From NCBI GenBank assembly GCA_036405135.1, contig DASWYF010000024.1:62001-126000 (forward strand): a DNA stretch of 64,000 bases, written 5' to 3'. Under the pieces are notes generated by a model. That model had not been told where the DNA came from, did no database searches, and saw only the letters and a program-made list of their open reading frames with translations. Shown here one piece after another: positions 1-8,600 of this stretch (within the stretch, counting starts at the first letter, position 1; each line of letters starts with the position of its first letter). A program made the position numbers and the translations under genes. The stretch is from Verrucomicrobiia bacterium. Lineage in GTDB: Bacteria; Verrucomicrobiota; Verrucomicrobiia; Limisphaerales; JAEYXS01.

Positions 1-1
1 G

Positions 2-334
2 GGGGCAGGCATCGGTATGAGCTATTTCTTCACCAAACACGTTGGTGTAGGTGGTGACGCCTTTGTGGAAAATACAGCCCACAGCTTTGTGGATAACGTT
101 TCGGCCAGCGGCATATTCCGTCTGCCAATCGGGACCACCGGGTTGGCTCCCTATATTTATGGCGGCGGCGGTCATGAGTTCGATCTTACCAGGCAGTGGT
201 TCGCACACTTTGGTGGTGGCCTGGAGTATCGCTTCAGTTCGGCGATCGGAATTTTCACAGATGCCCGGTATGTCCTCGTGGACAAGACGGCTAACTACGG
301 CGTTGTAAGGCTTGGTTTTCGCACCACCTTTTAG
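2..334 (+). CDS. Outer-membrane beta-barrel protein, C-terminal part (5' end outside window)
   Basis: The reading frame is open from the first bases, so the gene starts upstream of the window; the ATG at 17 is probably internal. The visible ~110 residues alternate polar and hydrophobic residues in short strands separated by Gly-rich turns (for example YIYGGGGHEF and HFGGGLEYRF). The chain ends in Phe after a strand-like RLGFRTTF, which matches the C-terminal Phe signature recognised by the BAM machinery in many outer-membrane barrels. It is probably a small porin-like or OmpA-barrel-like protein. The next gene, a lipoprotein, starts 23 bp downstream, so the two may be co-transcribed. The family cannot be named from this fragment. 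Confidence 0.6.
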   Translation, partial: GAGIGMSYFFTKHVGVGGDAFVENTAHSFVDNVSASGIFRLPIGTTGLAPYIYGGGGHEFDLTRQWFAHFGGGLEYRFSSAIGIFTDARYVLVDKTANYGVVRLGFRTTF

Positions 335-357
335 CCGGACATAGAGAAAGGAATAAT

Positions 358-846
358 ATGAAAAAGAAAGTATTGGCTATTACATTTGCGGCGGCAACGG
401 TGTTTGCTGTGGGATGCAAGCCCAGCCCGCAACCAACTCCCAATGACAAACCGGTCAATCAGGGCGTTGATGCGACAGCCCGCCAGGTGGAGAAGGTCCA
501 GAATGAAACGGCAGCTGCAGCGAAAGAAATCAATGAATATGCCTATGCCCAGAGGGCAGAATTCGCCGACAAGATGAAAGTGCAGCTGGCGGATATCAAA
601 AAAGAGATGGATATGCTGGCTGCCCGTCTCGAGAACGCAAGTGAGCCCACTAAAACAGAGGGCAAAGCAAAATTGGAAGCGCTAAAGGTCAAAGTGGCTT
701 CCCTGGACAAACAATTGGATGGCATCAAAGACGCCAGCGAATCGAGCTGGAACGACGTCAAATCAGGTTTCCAGAAAACCTATGACGATGTGAAGGATTC
801 ATTCCAACAGGCGCGCCAATGGTTGAGTGACAAGATCGCTCCCTAA
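358..846 (+). CDS. Coiled-coil lipoprotein of unknown family
   Basis: This 162-residue protein starts with a lipoprotein signal peptide: a KKK n-region, a hydrophobic core and lipobox FAVGC with the lipidated Cys at residue 20. A Pro-rich linker follows, and then almost the whole mature chain (about residues 40-150) is charged, helical and heptad-like, rich in Lys, Glu, Ala and Gln. It is likely an elongated periplasm-facing coiled coil tethered to a membrane. A purine-rich AGAAAGGAA lies just upstream of the ATG and supports the start. It follows the barrel gene by 23 bp and is closed by a strong hairpin terminator. Spacer, adhesin or Lpp-like structural roles are possible; no function is assigned. 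Confidence 0.75.
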   Translation: MKKKVLAITFAAATVFAVGCKPSPQPTPNDKPVNQGVDATARQVEKVQNETAAAAKEINEYAYAQRAEFADKMKVQLADIKKEMDMLAARLENASEPTKTEGKAKLEALKVKVASLDKQLDGIKDASESSWNDVKSGFQKTYDDVKDSFQQARQWLSDKIAP

Positions 847-864
847 AAAGATCGATCTGCTCAT

Positions 865-903
865 AACGCGCCGGGCGATTGCTACTCTGCCCGGCGCGTT
901 TTA
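865..903 (+). terminator. Rho-independent terminator after the lipoprotein gene
   Basis: A perfect 12-bp stem (AACGCGCCGGGC at 865-876, GCCCGGCGCGTT at 889-900) encloses a 12-nt loop and runs into TTTTAATTT. It lies 19 bp after the stop codon. Confidence 0.85.
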
Positions 904-1313
904 ATTTGTTTGATCAATGGTGTTCCGAAGTCCCGGCTTCCCGGTTTCTGATGCTATAACGAGTTGTGTTTCCCGTTGTCAGATATCGCTGCAAATCAAC
1001 CCATCGAAGCAGCCCTAAGTTTCTGACAGCTTGACTGCAGATCAAGAGGAAATGGATTGAGGCTGTCTCAAAAGGTTTCACAGGGAGGATGCTCTATGGT
1101 GGAATTTCTCTGGTTGGCCTATCTTTTCTGAAGCGAATTGCTTTCGCTCATCGGGCCGGGCGGATAATCTCGATTCTCCAACCTTATCTCCGTCAGAAGG
1201 CGGCGCTCAGCAACTCACTCCTGCATGTCGGATTTAATGAGTTGCTGCCGTTCCTATTAGTCAGTCTTTAATGAGGGGATTGATTATTTCCGGCCAAATC
1301 AAAATGGCAAGAT

Positions 1314-1347
1314 GCAAAAAGAGAAGGCGACTGTGTAAGCCGCCTTC
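1314..1347 (-). terminator. Rho-independent terminator of the 1386-2000 gene
   Basis: Read on the minus strand, a GAAGGCG / CGCCTTC stem (1341-1347 and 1323-1329) with an 11-nt loop is followed by TCTTTTT. It lies about 40 bp after the stop codon of the minus-strand gene. Confidence 0.7.
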
Positions 1348-1385
1348 AAGTATGGTTTAATTTTATTGTTGGAAGTTTTGAAATA

Positions 1386-2000
1386 TTAACCCACGCGACC
1401 GGGGTTAACATTGATCTTGGATACTTTTCCGTCGACACTGCTTACCCAGATTTCGCCGACTTTGAGATCGATCTTGGTGTCTTTTTTGGCTGCCCAGATC
1501 GAGATTTTCCAAATGGGGAAACCCTCTGTTCCCTGGGTTAGTGTCATATCCGTTCCCATTACTTTCAAATTTTCAAGGATGGGTTCCCGAAGCGCTATGT
1601 CCAAGGCCTTGTCAGAGTCAACTTTGAGTTGGGATGCGTCCATCTCGGCGTATTGCTCAGTGGTCAGGCCTAGTAATTGGACATTGCGCTTCACGCTGAC
1701 CAGGTTGCCTGCCGTAAACTTGAGTTCCGTACCCGTAGCGAAACGCGATGTGGCGTTTTCCACCGGGGTCAGGCTTTCAAAATACACCACATACCAGGTC
1801 GTGGGAGTGGTGCTGCGGGAAGATTTATCCGAGCGGATTTGGACGATTTTGTCCCGTGATTGTTCGATCACGTACTTGTTGCCTTCTTTGGCTAAATCCA
1901 AGGCCGTGCGATCAAGGACCGAGGCTGTCAATAAGCCACAAGCCATGACGAGAGTCAGACCTAGAGTTGCGATTTTTGAGAACTGAAATGTAGTTTTCAT
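1386..2000 (-). CDS. Exported protein of unknown function with a PepSY-like C-terminal part
   Basis: The 204-residue product has a signal peptide (residues ~1-27; MKTTFQFSK n-region, then a hydrophobic segment containing LTLVMACGLL). A Cys is present in that segment, but the context LVMACGLL is not a clean lipobox, so both secreted and lipoprotein fates are possible. The mature protein has a basic Arg/Ser/Lys-rich stretch near residue 55. Its C-terminal half (DKALDIALREPIL, then WKISIWAAKK and GEIWVSSVDGKVSKINVNPG) resembles the helix-plus-strand layout of PepSY-type domains, which inhibit peptidases or bind ligands outside the cytoplasm; this is inference from pattern only. It is divergent from ku and probably monocistronic, with its own terminator. 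Confidence 0.65.
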   Translation of the reverse strand: MKTTFQFSKIATLGLTLVMACGLLTASVLDRTALDLAKEGNKYVIEQSRDKIVQIRSDKSSRSTTPTTWYVVYFESLTPVENATSRFATGTELKFTAGNLVSVKRNVQLLGLTTEQYAEMDASQLKVDSDKALDIALREPILENLKVMGTDMTLTQGTEGFPIWKISIWAAKKDTKIDLKVGEIWVSSVDGKVSKINVNPGRVG

Positions 2001-2318
2001 ATGAGATTACCAATCGCAGAATCTATGCCCGAAGTTTCGACCATAGGGAGGAGTTTTGTTTTTGTCTTTGTTTTAAAACAACTTTTATACTGATGACTGG
2101 CTGCATAATTACTTTTAAAACAGGACGATAGAAATAAAACCAGCAGTTCTGGAATGCTGGATAACTGTTCGAGAAGAGAGGGGATTAAGAGAAGACTGCT
2201 TCGTCATGTTTGCATTTTCTGACAGTCGATGTTTTGCAATGTGCAAGCTTTTGCGTGACATACGCACGTTCGTTGGAGGGCGCCATCAAGACGGTACACA
2301 CTTTGCTGGTAATGTGCC
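2001..2318. promoter_or_regulatory. Divergent intergenic region with a 14-bp AT-rich palindrome
   Basis: This 318-bp region separates the minus-strand exported protein from the ku-ligD operon and must hold promoters for both. It contains a perfect palindrome, TTGTTTTAAAACAA at 2068-2081, and a second partial copy (CTTTTAAAACAG) around 2113-2124. The spacing would suit an operator for a dimeric regulator, but no regulator gene is adjacent. The palindrome is closer to the minus-strand gene. This is a pattern observation only. Confidence 0.3.
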
Positions 2319-3146
2319 ATGCATGCCATCTGGAAAGGGACAATCAGTTTTGGTTTGGTGACGATACCCGTGTCTCTCTATTCTGCCGTCAAGCGTGAGG
2401 AATTGAAATTCCGGCTCCTGCGGAAATCTGATCTCAGTCCCGTAAACTACAAACGCGTAGCAGAAGCCGATGGTAAGGAGGTGGCTTGGGATCAGATAGT
2501 GAAGGGTTATGAGTACGAGAAAGACAAATTTGTCGTTCTGAAAGAGGAGGATTTCAAGCGCGTGGATATTGAAGCTACGCAAACTGTCGAGATCATCAAT
2601 TTTGTGAGGATCAAAGATGTGGATCCATTGCTCTTCCATAAGCCATACTATATGGAGGTCGGCAAGGGCGGGGATAAGGCGTATTCACTGCTCCGTGCTG
2701 CTTTGGAGGAGAGCGGAAAGATTGCCATCAGCAAAGTGGTCATCAAGACTAGGGAGCATCTCGCTGCCATAAAACCGGAAGAGAATCGCTTGATGCTGGA
2801 GTTGATGCATTTCCCGGGTGAAATACTGTCGGCGGATGAATTCAAAGAACCTGTCGAGCGGAAGGCTGTTGCGAATGAGTTGAGCATGGCGCAAAAATTG
2901 ATCGAAAGCATGTCAACCGTATGGAATCCTGGGGATTACAAGGATGATTATCGCGAGGCGTTGGAGAAAGTGATTGAGGGGAAACTGGAGCATGGCGGTG
3001 CTAACAAGCAGGCGCCGAAACGGAGGACAAAGCCTGCAAATGTGATCGATTTAGCTGCCGTATTGCAGCAAAGCATACAGGAGACTGCTGCCCGGGGCAA
3101 GGCGGGCAGAAAAAGGACTGCAAAATCACACAAAAAGGCCGCTTGA
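2319..3146 (+). CDS. ku: Ku protein, DNA-end-binding factor of bacterial NHEJ
   Basis: Bacterial Ku homodimers thread onto broken DNA ends and recruit LigD. This 275-residue protein begins MHAIWKGTISFGLVTIPVSL, the diagnostic Ku N-terminus. It continues through typical core segments (VNYKRVAEADGKEV, YEYEKDKFVVL, DPLLFHKPYYMEV, LMLELMHFPGEI), covering residues ~1-225. The tail (~230-275) is rich in Lys and Arg, as in Ku proteins whose basic extension binds DNA and LigD. Length is normal (family about 260-320). It is the first gene of an operon: the ligase gene follows after 13 bp and the polymerase gene overlaps that by 4 bp. The start is fixed by the conserved N-terminus. Confidence 0.97.
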   Translation: MHAIWKGTISFGLVTIPVSLYSAVKREELKFRLLRKSDLSPVNYKRVAEADGKEVAWDQIVKGYEYEKDKFVVLKEEDFKRVDIEATQTVEIINFVRIKDVDPLLFHKPYYMEVGKGGDKAYSLLRAALEESGKIAISKVVIKTREHLAAIKPEENRLMLELMHFPGEILSADEFKEPVERKAVANELSMAQKLIESMSTVWNPGDYKDDYREALEKVIEGKLEHGGANKQAPKRRTKPANVIDLAAVLQQSIQETAARGKAGRKRTAKSHKKAA

Positions 3147-3159
3147 TTGAAAGTATGCC

Positions 3160-4770
3160 ATGTCTCTCAAGGAATACATAGGCAAGCGCGATTTCTCTGC
3201 GACGCCTGAGCCTGACATTGCAGAGTCAACGTCCTATCCGGGCAAGTTCCGCTTTGTGATTCAAAAGCATGCAGCAAGTCGGTTGCATTATGACTTCCGA
3301 TTGGAACTGGGCGGTGCATTGAAATCTTGGGCTGTGCCGAAGGGGTTGCCCTACAAAAAAGGAGAGAAGCGCTTGGCCGTGCAGGTCGAGGATCACCCAG
3401 TCACTTACATCGATTTTGAAGGGGTCATTCCGAAAGGACAATACGGTGCAGGCACGGTGATGGTCTGGGACACAGGTATGTTTGAACCGTTAAGCCGTAC
3501 GCCTTTAAAAGATCTGGCAAATGGCAAGTTGCACGTGGAACTGCATGGGAAAAAAGTTGAAGGTGAATGGTTCTTGGTCAGGTTGCGTGATAAAGGGCAA
3601 TGGTTGCTTATCAAAGGTGGAGTAGGTATGAGGCCGCCGAGCAAGAAAGAGGAGAACAGATCAGTGATATCAGGATTGGGGATGGAAGAGTTGGGGAAAA
3701 GTGCAAAGGTGTGGAAATCCGGAGCAAGGAGAGAAACGGATCGTCGGGAGCAATCGACCGAGCATGTGGAGCCGAGGAAAAAAGAAACGGTGAAGCCGCA
3801 TGCCATGAGCGCGTTCATTGAACCGATGAAAGCCCGGCTGGTTAGTGAGCCGCCTGAGGGAGATTGGCACTACGAGATCAAGTTTGATGGCTTTCGTGCG
3901 CTTGCATTTTGTCGCGGGAGAAAAGTTGAGCTTTATTCCCGGAATGAAAATGACCTGGGTAGAAAGTTCCCCGAGGTCGTAAAGGCTTTGCGACAGATTT
4001 GTTTCGACGACGCGATTTTGGACGGAGAGATCGTGGCTTTGGACAAGAAAGGCAAATCATCATTTCAGCTGTTACAGGCTTATGAAATGGGTTCCGGACG
4101 TCCGCCGCTGGCATACTATGTTTTTGATGTGCTACGGTTTGATGGTGAGCAGCTTTTGAGGCTGACGCTGGAAGAGCGTCGTGCAAGGCTTGAATCACTG
4201 AAATTGACCGAACCGATCCGTATTTCGCCTTCATTGGGCGATGATGGTGACGGACTTTTGAAGCAAGCGAGAAAACTGGGGGTCGAAGGCTTGATTGGAA
4301 AGCGATCCGGCTCCTTCTACGAAAGCGGACGCCGAAGCGGAGCCTGGATCAAACTTAAGCTGCAGCAGGAGCAAGAGTTTGTTGTCGGAGGTTTTACTGA
4401 GCCTGCTGGCAGCCGCAAGTATTTTGGGGCTCTTTTGCTGGGCATCCAAGATCAGCGAGGGTTGGCGTTTGTTGGGAAGGTAGGGACAGGCTTTGATGGA
4501 AGGCTTTTGCGGCATTTGTACAAGTGTTTCTGTGAATTGGACAGCGACAAGTGCCCATTCCATAATTTGCCTGAAAAAAACCGTCAACATTATGGGAAAG
4601 GTATCACCATTTCCCAGATGAAGCTCTGCCATTGGCTAAAACCTGAGATAGTTTGCCAGGTGAGGTTCTCAGAATGGACTCGCGATGGCAGCTTGCGGCA
4701 ACCGGTATTTCTCGGGCTGCGAGAGGACAAAGAAGCCAAAGATGTCGTTCGTGAAAAGGTGACTGCATGA
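3160..4770 (+). CDS. ligD: LigD phosphoesterase-ligase (PE-LIG) protein
   Basis: This 536-residue enzyme joins two of the three classic LigD activities. The N-terminal 3'-phosphoesterase domain (~20-150) keeps the metal and catalytic set seen in Pseudomonas LigD: His37, His43, Asp45 and His79, all shifted by five residues. The ATP-dependent DNA ligase domain begins near residue 218. Its motif I is EIKFDGFRAL with nucleophile Lys241, and the C-terminal OB-fold part follows to the end (~430-530, including EFVVGGFTEP). The linker at ~165-215 is charged and probably disordered. The polymerase domain is missing and is encoded by the next gene, overlapping by ATGA at 4767-4770. It seals ends held by Ku and removes 3' ribonucleotides or phosphates. 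Confidence 0.95.
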   Translation: MSLKEYIGKRDFSATPEPDIAESTSYPGKFRFVIQKHAASRLHYDFRLELGGALKSWAVPKGLPYKKGEKRLAVQVEDHPVTYIDFEGVIPKGQYGAGTVMVWDTGMFEPLSRTPLKDLANGKLHVELHGKKVEGEWFLVRLRDKGQWLLIKGGVGMRPPSKKEENRSVISGLGMEELGKSAKVWKSGARRETDRREQSTEHVEPRKKETVKPHAMSAFIEPMKARLVSEPPEGDWHYEIKFDGFRALAFCRGRKVELYSRNENDLGRKFPEVVKALRQICFDDAILDGEIVALDKKGKSSFQLLQAYEMGSGRPPLAYYVFDVLRFDGEQLLRLTLEERRARLESLKLTEPIRISPSLGDDGDGLLKQARKLGVEGLIGKRSGSFYESGRRSGAWIKLKLQQEQEFVVGGFTEPAGSRKYFGALLLGIQDQRGLAFVGKVGTGFDGRLLRHLYKCFCELDSDKCPFHNLPEKNRQHYGKGITISQMKLCHWLKPEIVCQVRFSEWTRDGSLRQPVFLGLREDKEAKDVVREKVTA

Positions 4771-5690
4771 GTGCGAAAACACAACTCACCATTGAAGGAA
4801 CCCGGGTAAAAGTCGGCAATCTTGAGAAGATATTTTATCCTTCAACGGGTTTCACCAAAGGAGATGTGATTGACTACTATGTGCAGATCTCTCCTTATCT
4901 GCTGCCGCATTTGAAGGACCGTCCCATCACTCTCAAGCGTTATCCGGATGGTGTGAATGGGTTTTTCTTTTATGAAAAGAAGTGCCCGCCACACCGGCCG
5001 GAATGGGTTAAGACAGCCAAGGTCCCCCGCTCAAAAGGGGGAGAGATCAATTATTGTGTAATGAACGATTTGCCTGCGCTGGTCTGGGCGGCGAATCTGG
5101 CGGATCTGGAGTTGCATACGTTCTTGCATAAAGCGCCAGCCATTCATAAGCCGACTGCCTTGGCCTTCGATCTCGATCCGGGACCACCAGCAGATGTCAT
5201 TGAGTGCTGCCGGGTCGCACTCTGGTTAAAAGGATTGTTCGATGAGTTGGGAATGAAGTGTTTTCCAAAGACATCCGGATCCAAAGGGCTACAAGTTTAT
5301 GTGCCGCTAAATTTGGCAGTGACATATGGGCAAACCAAATCATTCGCACACGCGGTGGCGCTGGCATTGGAGAGGCAATTTCCAGATTTGGTCGTGTCGA
5401 AGATGCAAAAATCCTTGAGAAGAGGAAGGGTATTGGTGGATTGGAGCCAGAACGATGACCACAAAACTACGATCTGTGCCTACTCGCTACGTGCTAAAGA
5501 CCATCCTACCGTGTCTACTCCGGTCACTTGGGACGAAGTCGGGAGCGCTCTGAGGAAAAACAAAGCCGCTCTGCTGGTTTTTGAGAGCCAGGATGTTCTA
5601 AAGCGAGCAGTCAAATTAGGGGATGTATTTGAGCCGGTTTTGAAACTGAAGCAGAGGCTGCCAGCATTGAAGACACTGGCAACCATTTGA
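4767..5690 (+). CDS. ligD: LigD polymerase-domain protein (stand-alone POL)
   Basis: This 307-residue protein is a complete LigD-type primase-polymerase domain of the archaeo-eukaryotic primase superfamily. It fills gaps and adds nucleotides, preferably ribonucleotides, at broken ends. Visible signatures are VGNLEKIFYP near the start, the metal-binding pair in LAFDLDPGP (Asp135, Asp137), the conserved TSGSKGLQVYVP (169-180) and the third acidic residue in VLVDWSQND (Asp225). The family length is about 290-310, so nothing is missing. It overlaps the PE-LIG gene by 4 bp, implying translational coupling. Together the two genes reproduce the PE-LIG-POL domain order of Pseudomonas LigD as two polypeptides. 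It ends 8 bp from the convergent glucan synthase gene. Confidence 0.95.
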   Translation: MSAKTQLTIEGTRVKVGNLEKIFYPSTGFTKGDVIDYYVQISPYLLPHLKDRPITLKRYPDGVNGFFFYEKKCPPHRPEWVKTAKVPRSKGGEINYCVMNDLPALVWAANLADLELHTFLHKAPAIHKPTALAFDLDPGPPADVIECCRVALWLKGLFDELGMKCFPKTSGSKGLQVYVPLNLAVTYGQTKSFAHAVALALERQFPDLVVSKMQKSLRRGRVLVDWSQNDDHKTTICAYSLRAKDHPTVSTPVTWDEVGSALRKNKAALLVFESQDVLKRAVKLGDVFEPVLKLKQRLPALKTLATI

Positions 5691-5698
5691 TCTTGCTA

Positions 5699-8600
5699 TC
5701 AGTTGAAGATGACTTCCACCTGGTGGTTTCTCCCATCATCGATCAGGCGGATCATTGCATCAGCTTGGGTGCCCCCATTCATGATCACTGTTTGCTGTCC
5801 GTTCCAATTGTTCGAGCGATTGATGAGGTCGATGTGATACACCGTGTTTCGATATCGATAATGGATACGGTAAGATTTCCATGATGACGGCACGCGTGGG
5901 GTGAGGTGGAGCTTGTCGATCTCCAAATTCACTCCGAGCAATGTCTCAGTGATCAGGCGATACATCCAGCCGGCTGAACCGGTATACCAAGTCCAGCCTC
6001 CGCGCCCGGTATGGGGAGGCACGCTATAAACATCAGCTGCAACGACATAAGGCTCGACCTTATAACGGGCAGCTTTTTCCGATGTGTCTGTGTGCAGAAC
6101 AGGATTGATGAGAGAGAAGAGTTCCCATGCGCGGTCGATATCGCCGGCTTGGGCAAAGGCCATAACAGTCCAGATGGCCGCATGGGTGTACTGCCCGCCG
6201 TTTTCACGCACTCCAGGCACATAGCCCTTTATGTAACCTGGTTCGAGGTGTGATTTGTCGAAGGGTGGATCGAACAACTGGATCAGTTTGGCTTCACGGC
6301 GTACCAAGCGATGCTGTACAGCTTCGAGGGCTGTCCGGCAACGCTCAGGATCTCCGGCCTGAGAGAGCACAGCCCAGCTTTGAGGAAGGGCATCGATCTG
6401 ACACTCTGGATTCAGAGCAGAACCGAGCGGTTCACCGTCATCAAAATAGGCGCGCCGATACCATTGCCCATCCCATGCATTGCTTTCGATATTGGCCTGC
6501 AGTCTCTTCGCTTGCTCATCGCATTCCTTTTCGAACGCCAAATCACTTTTCAGGCGGGCGAGGGGGGCGAAATGCTTCAGTACATCGTATAGGAAAAATG
6601 CCAGCCATACGCTTTCACCCTTGCCGTGCTCACCGATCATGTTCATGCCATCATTCCAATCCCCGCAACCTATCAGAGGAAGGCCATGATCGCCGTATCT
6701 GAACCCGTTGCGTACAGCGCGAACTGCGTGTTCGTATAGGCTGGCGCTTTCAGAAGAGCGGTTGGGTGTGTCATAGTAGGCTTCTTCCTCGGGCTTCAAT
6801 GGGCGGCCCTCAATAAATGGGACTTGCACGTCCATCACGCCGGTGTCGCCGGTCGTTTCGACATAGCGGGAAAGCGCGTATGGCAGCCAGAGGTAGTCGT
6901 CTGAGAAATGGGTGCGTACTCCGCGATTATGGGGTGGATGCCACCAGTGTTGTACATCTCCTTCTCGAAATTGATGAGCGGCTGCCCGAAGTAATTGTTC
7001 TCTAAGAAGTCGCGGTTCGGCATGGACGAGTGCCATGGCGTCCTGAAGCTGGTCGCGAAAACCAAAGGCACCTCCGGATTGGTAAAGGCCGGTGCGTGCC
7101 CACAAACGGCAGGAAAGGACCTGGTAGAGCAGCCAGCCGTTTGCCAGCACGTTCAGAGAAGGTTCCGGAGTTTCGAAATAGACCGTACCCAAAGTGCGGT
7201 TCCAATAGTCCCAGACGCCTTCCAGAGCGTGTTGGCCAGATTCAGACTTTTGAAATGTTTCGGCGAGCTGTCTGGCTTGCTGGGTGTTTTCTGCACAGCC
7301 GAGGGTGAAGTAAACTTCACGCTCCTGTCCTGGGGCGAGATGAACCAGAATCTGCAACGCGCCGCAGGGATCGAGCGCCAAGCCGGATTTGCCTCCCAAG
7401 CGCACACGTTCAAGTGCCGCAGGAGAAGAAAGCCCCCGGTTGCGGCCCAGGAATTCAATGCGGTCAGCAGTGAAAGAGCGGACAGGTTCGCTGCAGGTTA
7501 CAAACGCGGCCCGGTCCGGAAAATCCAGATTGTAAGGATTGCGGGCAAAAAGCGTGTTTGCCTGCACATCAAACTCGGTGGCTATATGCATCGCGTTCCT
7601 ATGACGGAATTCACCCATTACCCATTCCCAGTATCCATAAGCGGAGAGGGTGCGGGATTGAGCCGAGTGATTGCGCAGCTTGAGCCGGGCCAGCTTGACA
7701 GGTCTGTCTGTGGCCACATAAACCCAAAGTTCGGACGAGATGCCTTCTTCTTGATGTTCAAATACGCTGTAGCCGAAGCCATGCCTTGTCACATATGGAG
7801 TTTTTCCACTGGCCGGAAGCGGTGTGGGCGACCAGTAGTTGCCAGTGGCTTCGTCCCGGATGAAGAAAGCCTCGCCATTCGTGTCGGCGACAGGGTCGTT
7901 GGACCATGGAGTGAGGCGTAGTTCATGGCAGTTCTCGCTCCAAGTGTAAGCCCCGCCGCTTTCTGTGATCAATGTGCCAAAGCCAGCGTTGCTAAGCACA
8001 TTGCTCCATGGTGCCGGAGTCATCTGGCCGGGACGGAGGGTGATGACATATTCCCGTCCGTCGGGAGTGAATCCACCCAGCCCATTGAAAAAGATGAGTT
8101 CCCGCTGTGGCAGGTTCACGGGCAGATAACTCAATGCCCGGGTCTTATTCGTCAACAGGGGAGGAAGAGGGACGGGGCGAATTTGGTGATCAAGCTGTTT
8201 GGCAAGCGTTCCGCGTTCGTCTGATAGAACAACCCGTGCAGAGGTTTCCAGCAGCACCAGATCTTCAGATGAAAGCTGATCGAGGCGCCGGGTGAATATG
8301 CCGCCTGGTTTCTCAAACAGTTGTGCTGCATTGCTGGAGGCTACGAACGTCAGAATTTGATCGTGAAGAGATTGGCGATAAACAGAATCGTCCTGATTCA
8401 AGATGACCAAGTCTGCCAACAGGCCTTTCATGCGCCAATAGGCGTGGGCTTGGACGACTTCACGGATGAGATCCAAGCGCTCAGCATGGCGGCTCTTTAC
8501 TACGATGATGGGGAGATCGCCTGAGATGCCAAAGCTCCAGAGGTTGCGCTGGCCTTTGCGATTGCTGGAGATGACTGCAGCCGGAGCGCGATGAGTGCCT

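Larger units (their letters stand above)
847..1385. other. Intergenic region between convergent genes
   Basis: Besides terminators at both ends, nothing convincing is visible. A 60-codon open frame at 1089-1271 (+) has no spaced ribosome-binding site and no family resemblance, and is probably not a gene. Confidence 0.5.

Noticed and set aside
1089-1271. 60-codon frame in the first intergenic region
   Set aside because: The purine run touches the ATG, leaving no spacing, and the product resembles nothing known.
6995-7921. 308-codon plus-strand frame
   Set aside because: It is antisense to the glucan synthase gene and lacks any recognisable domain.
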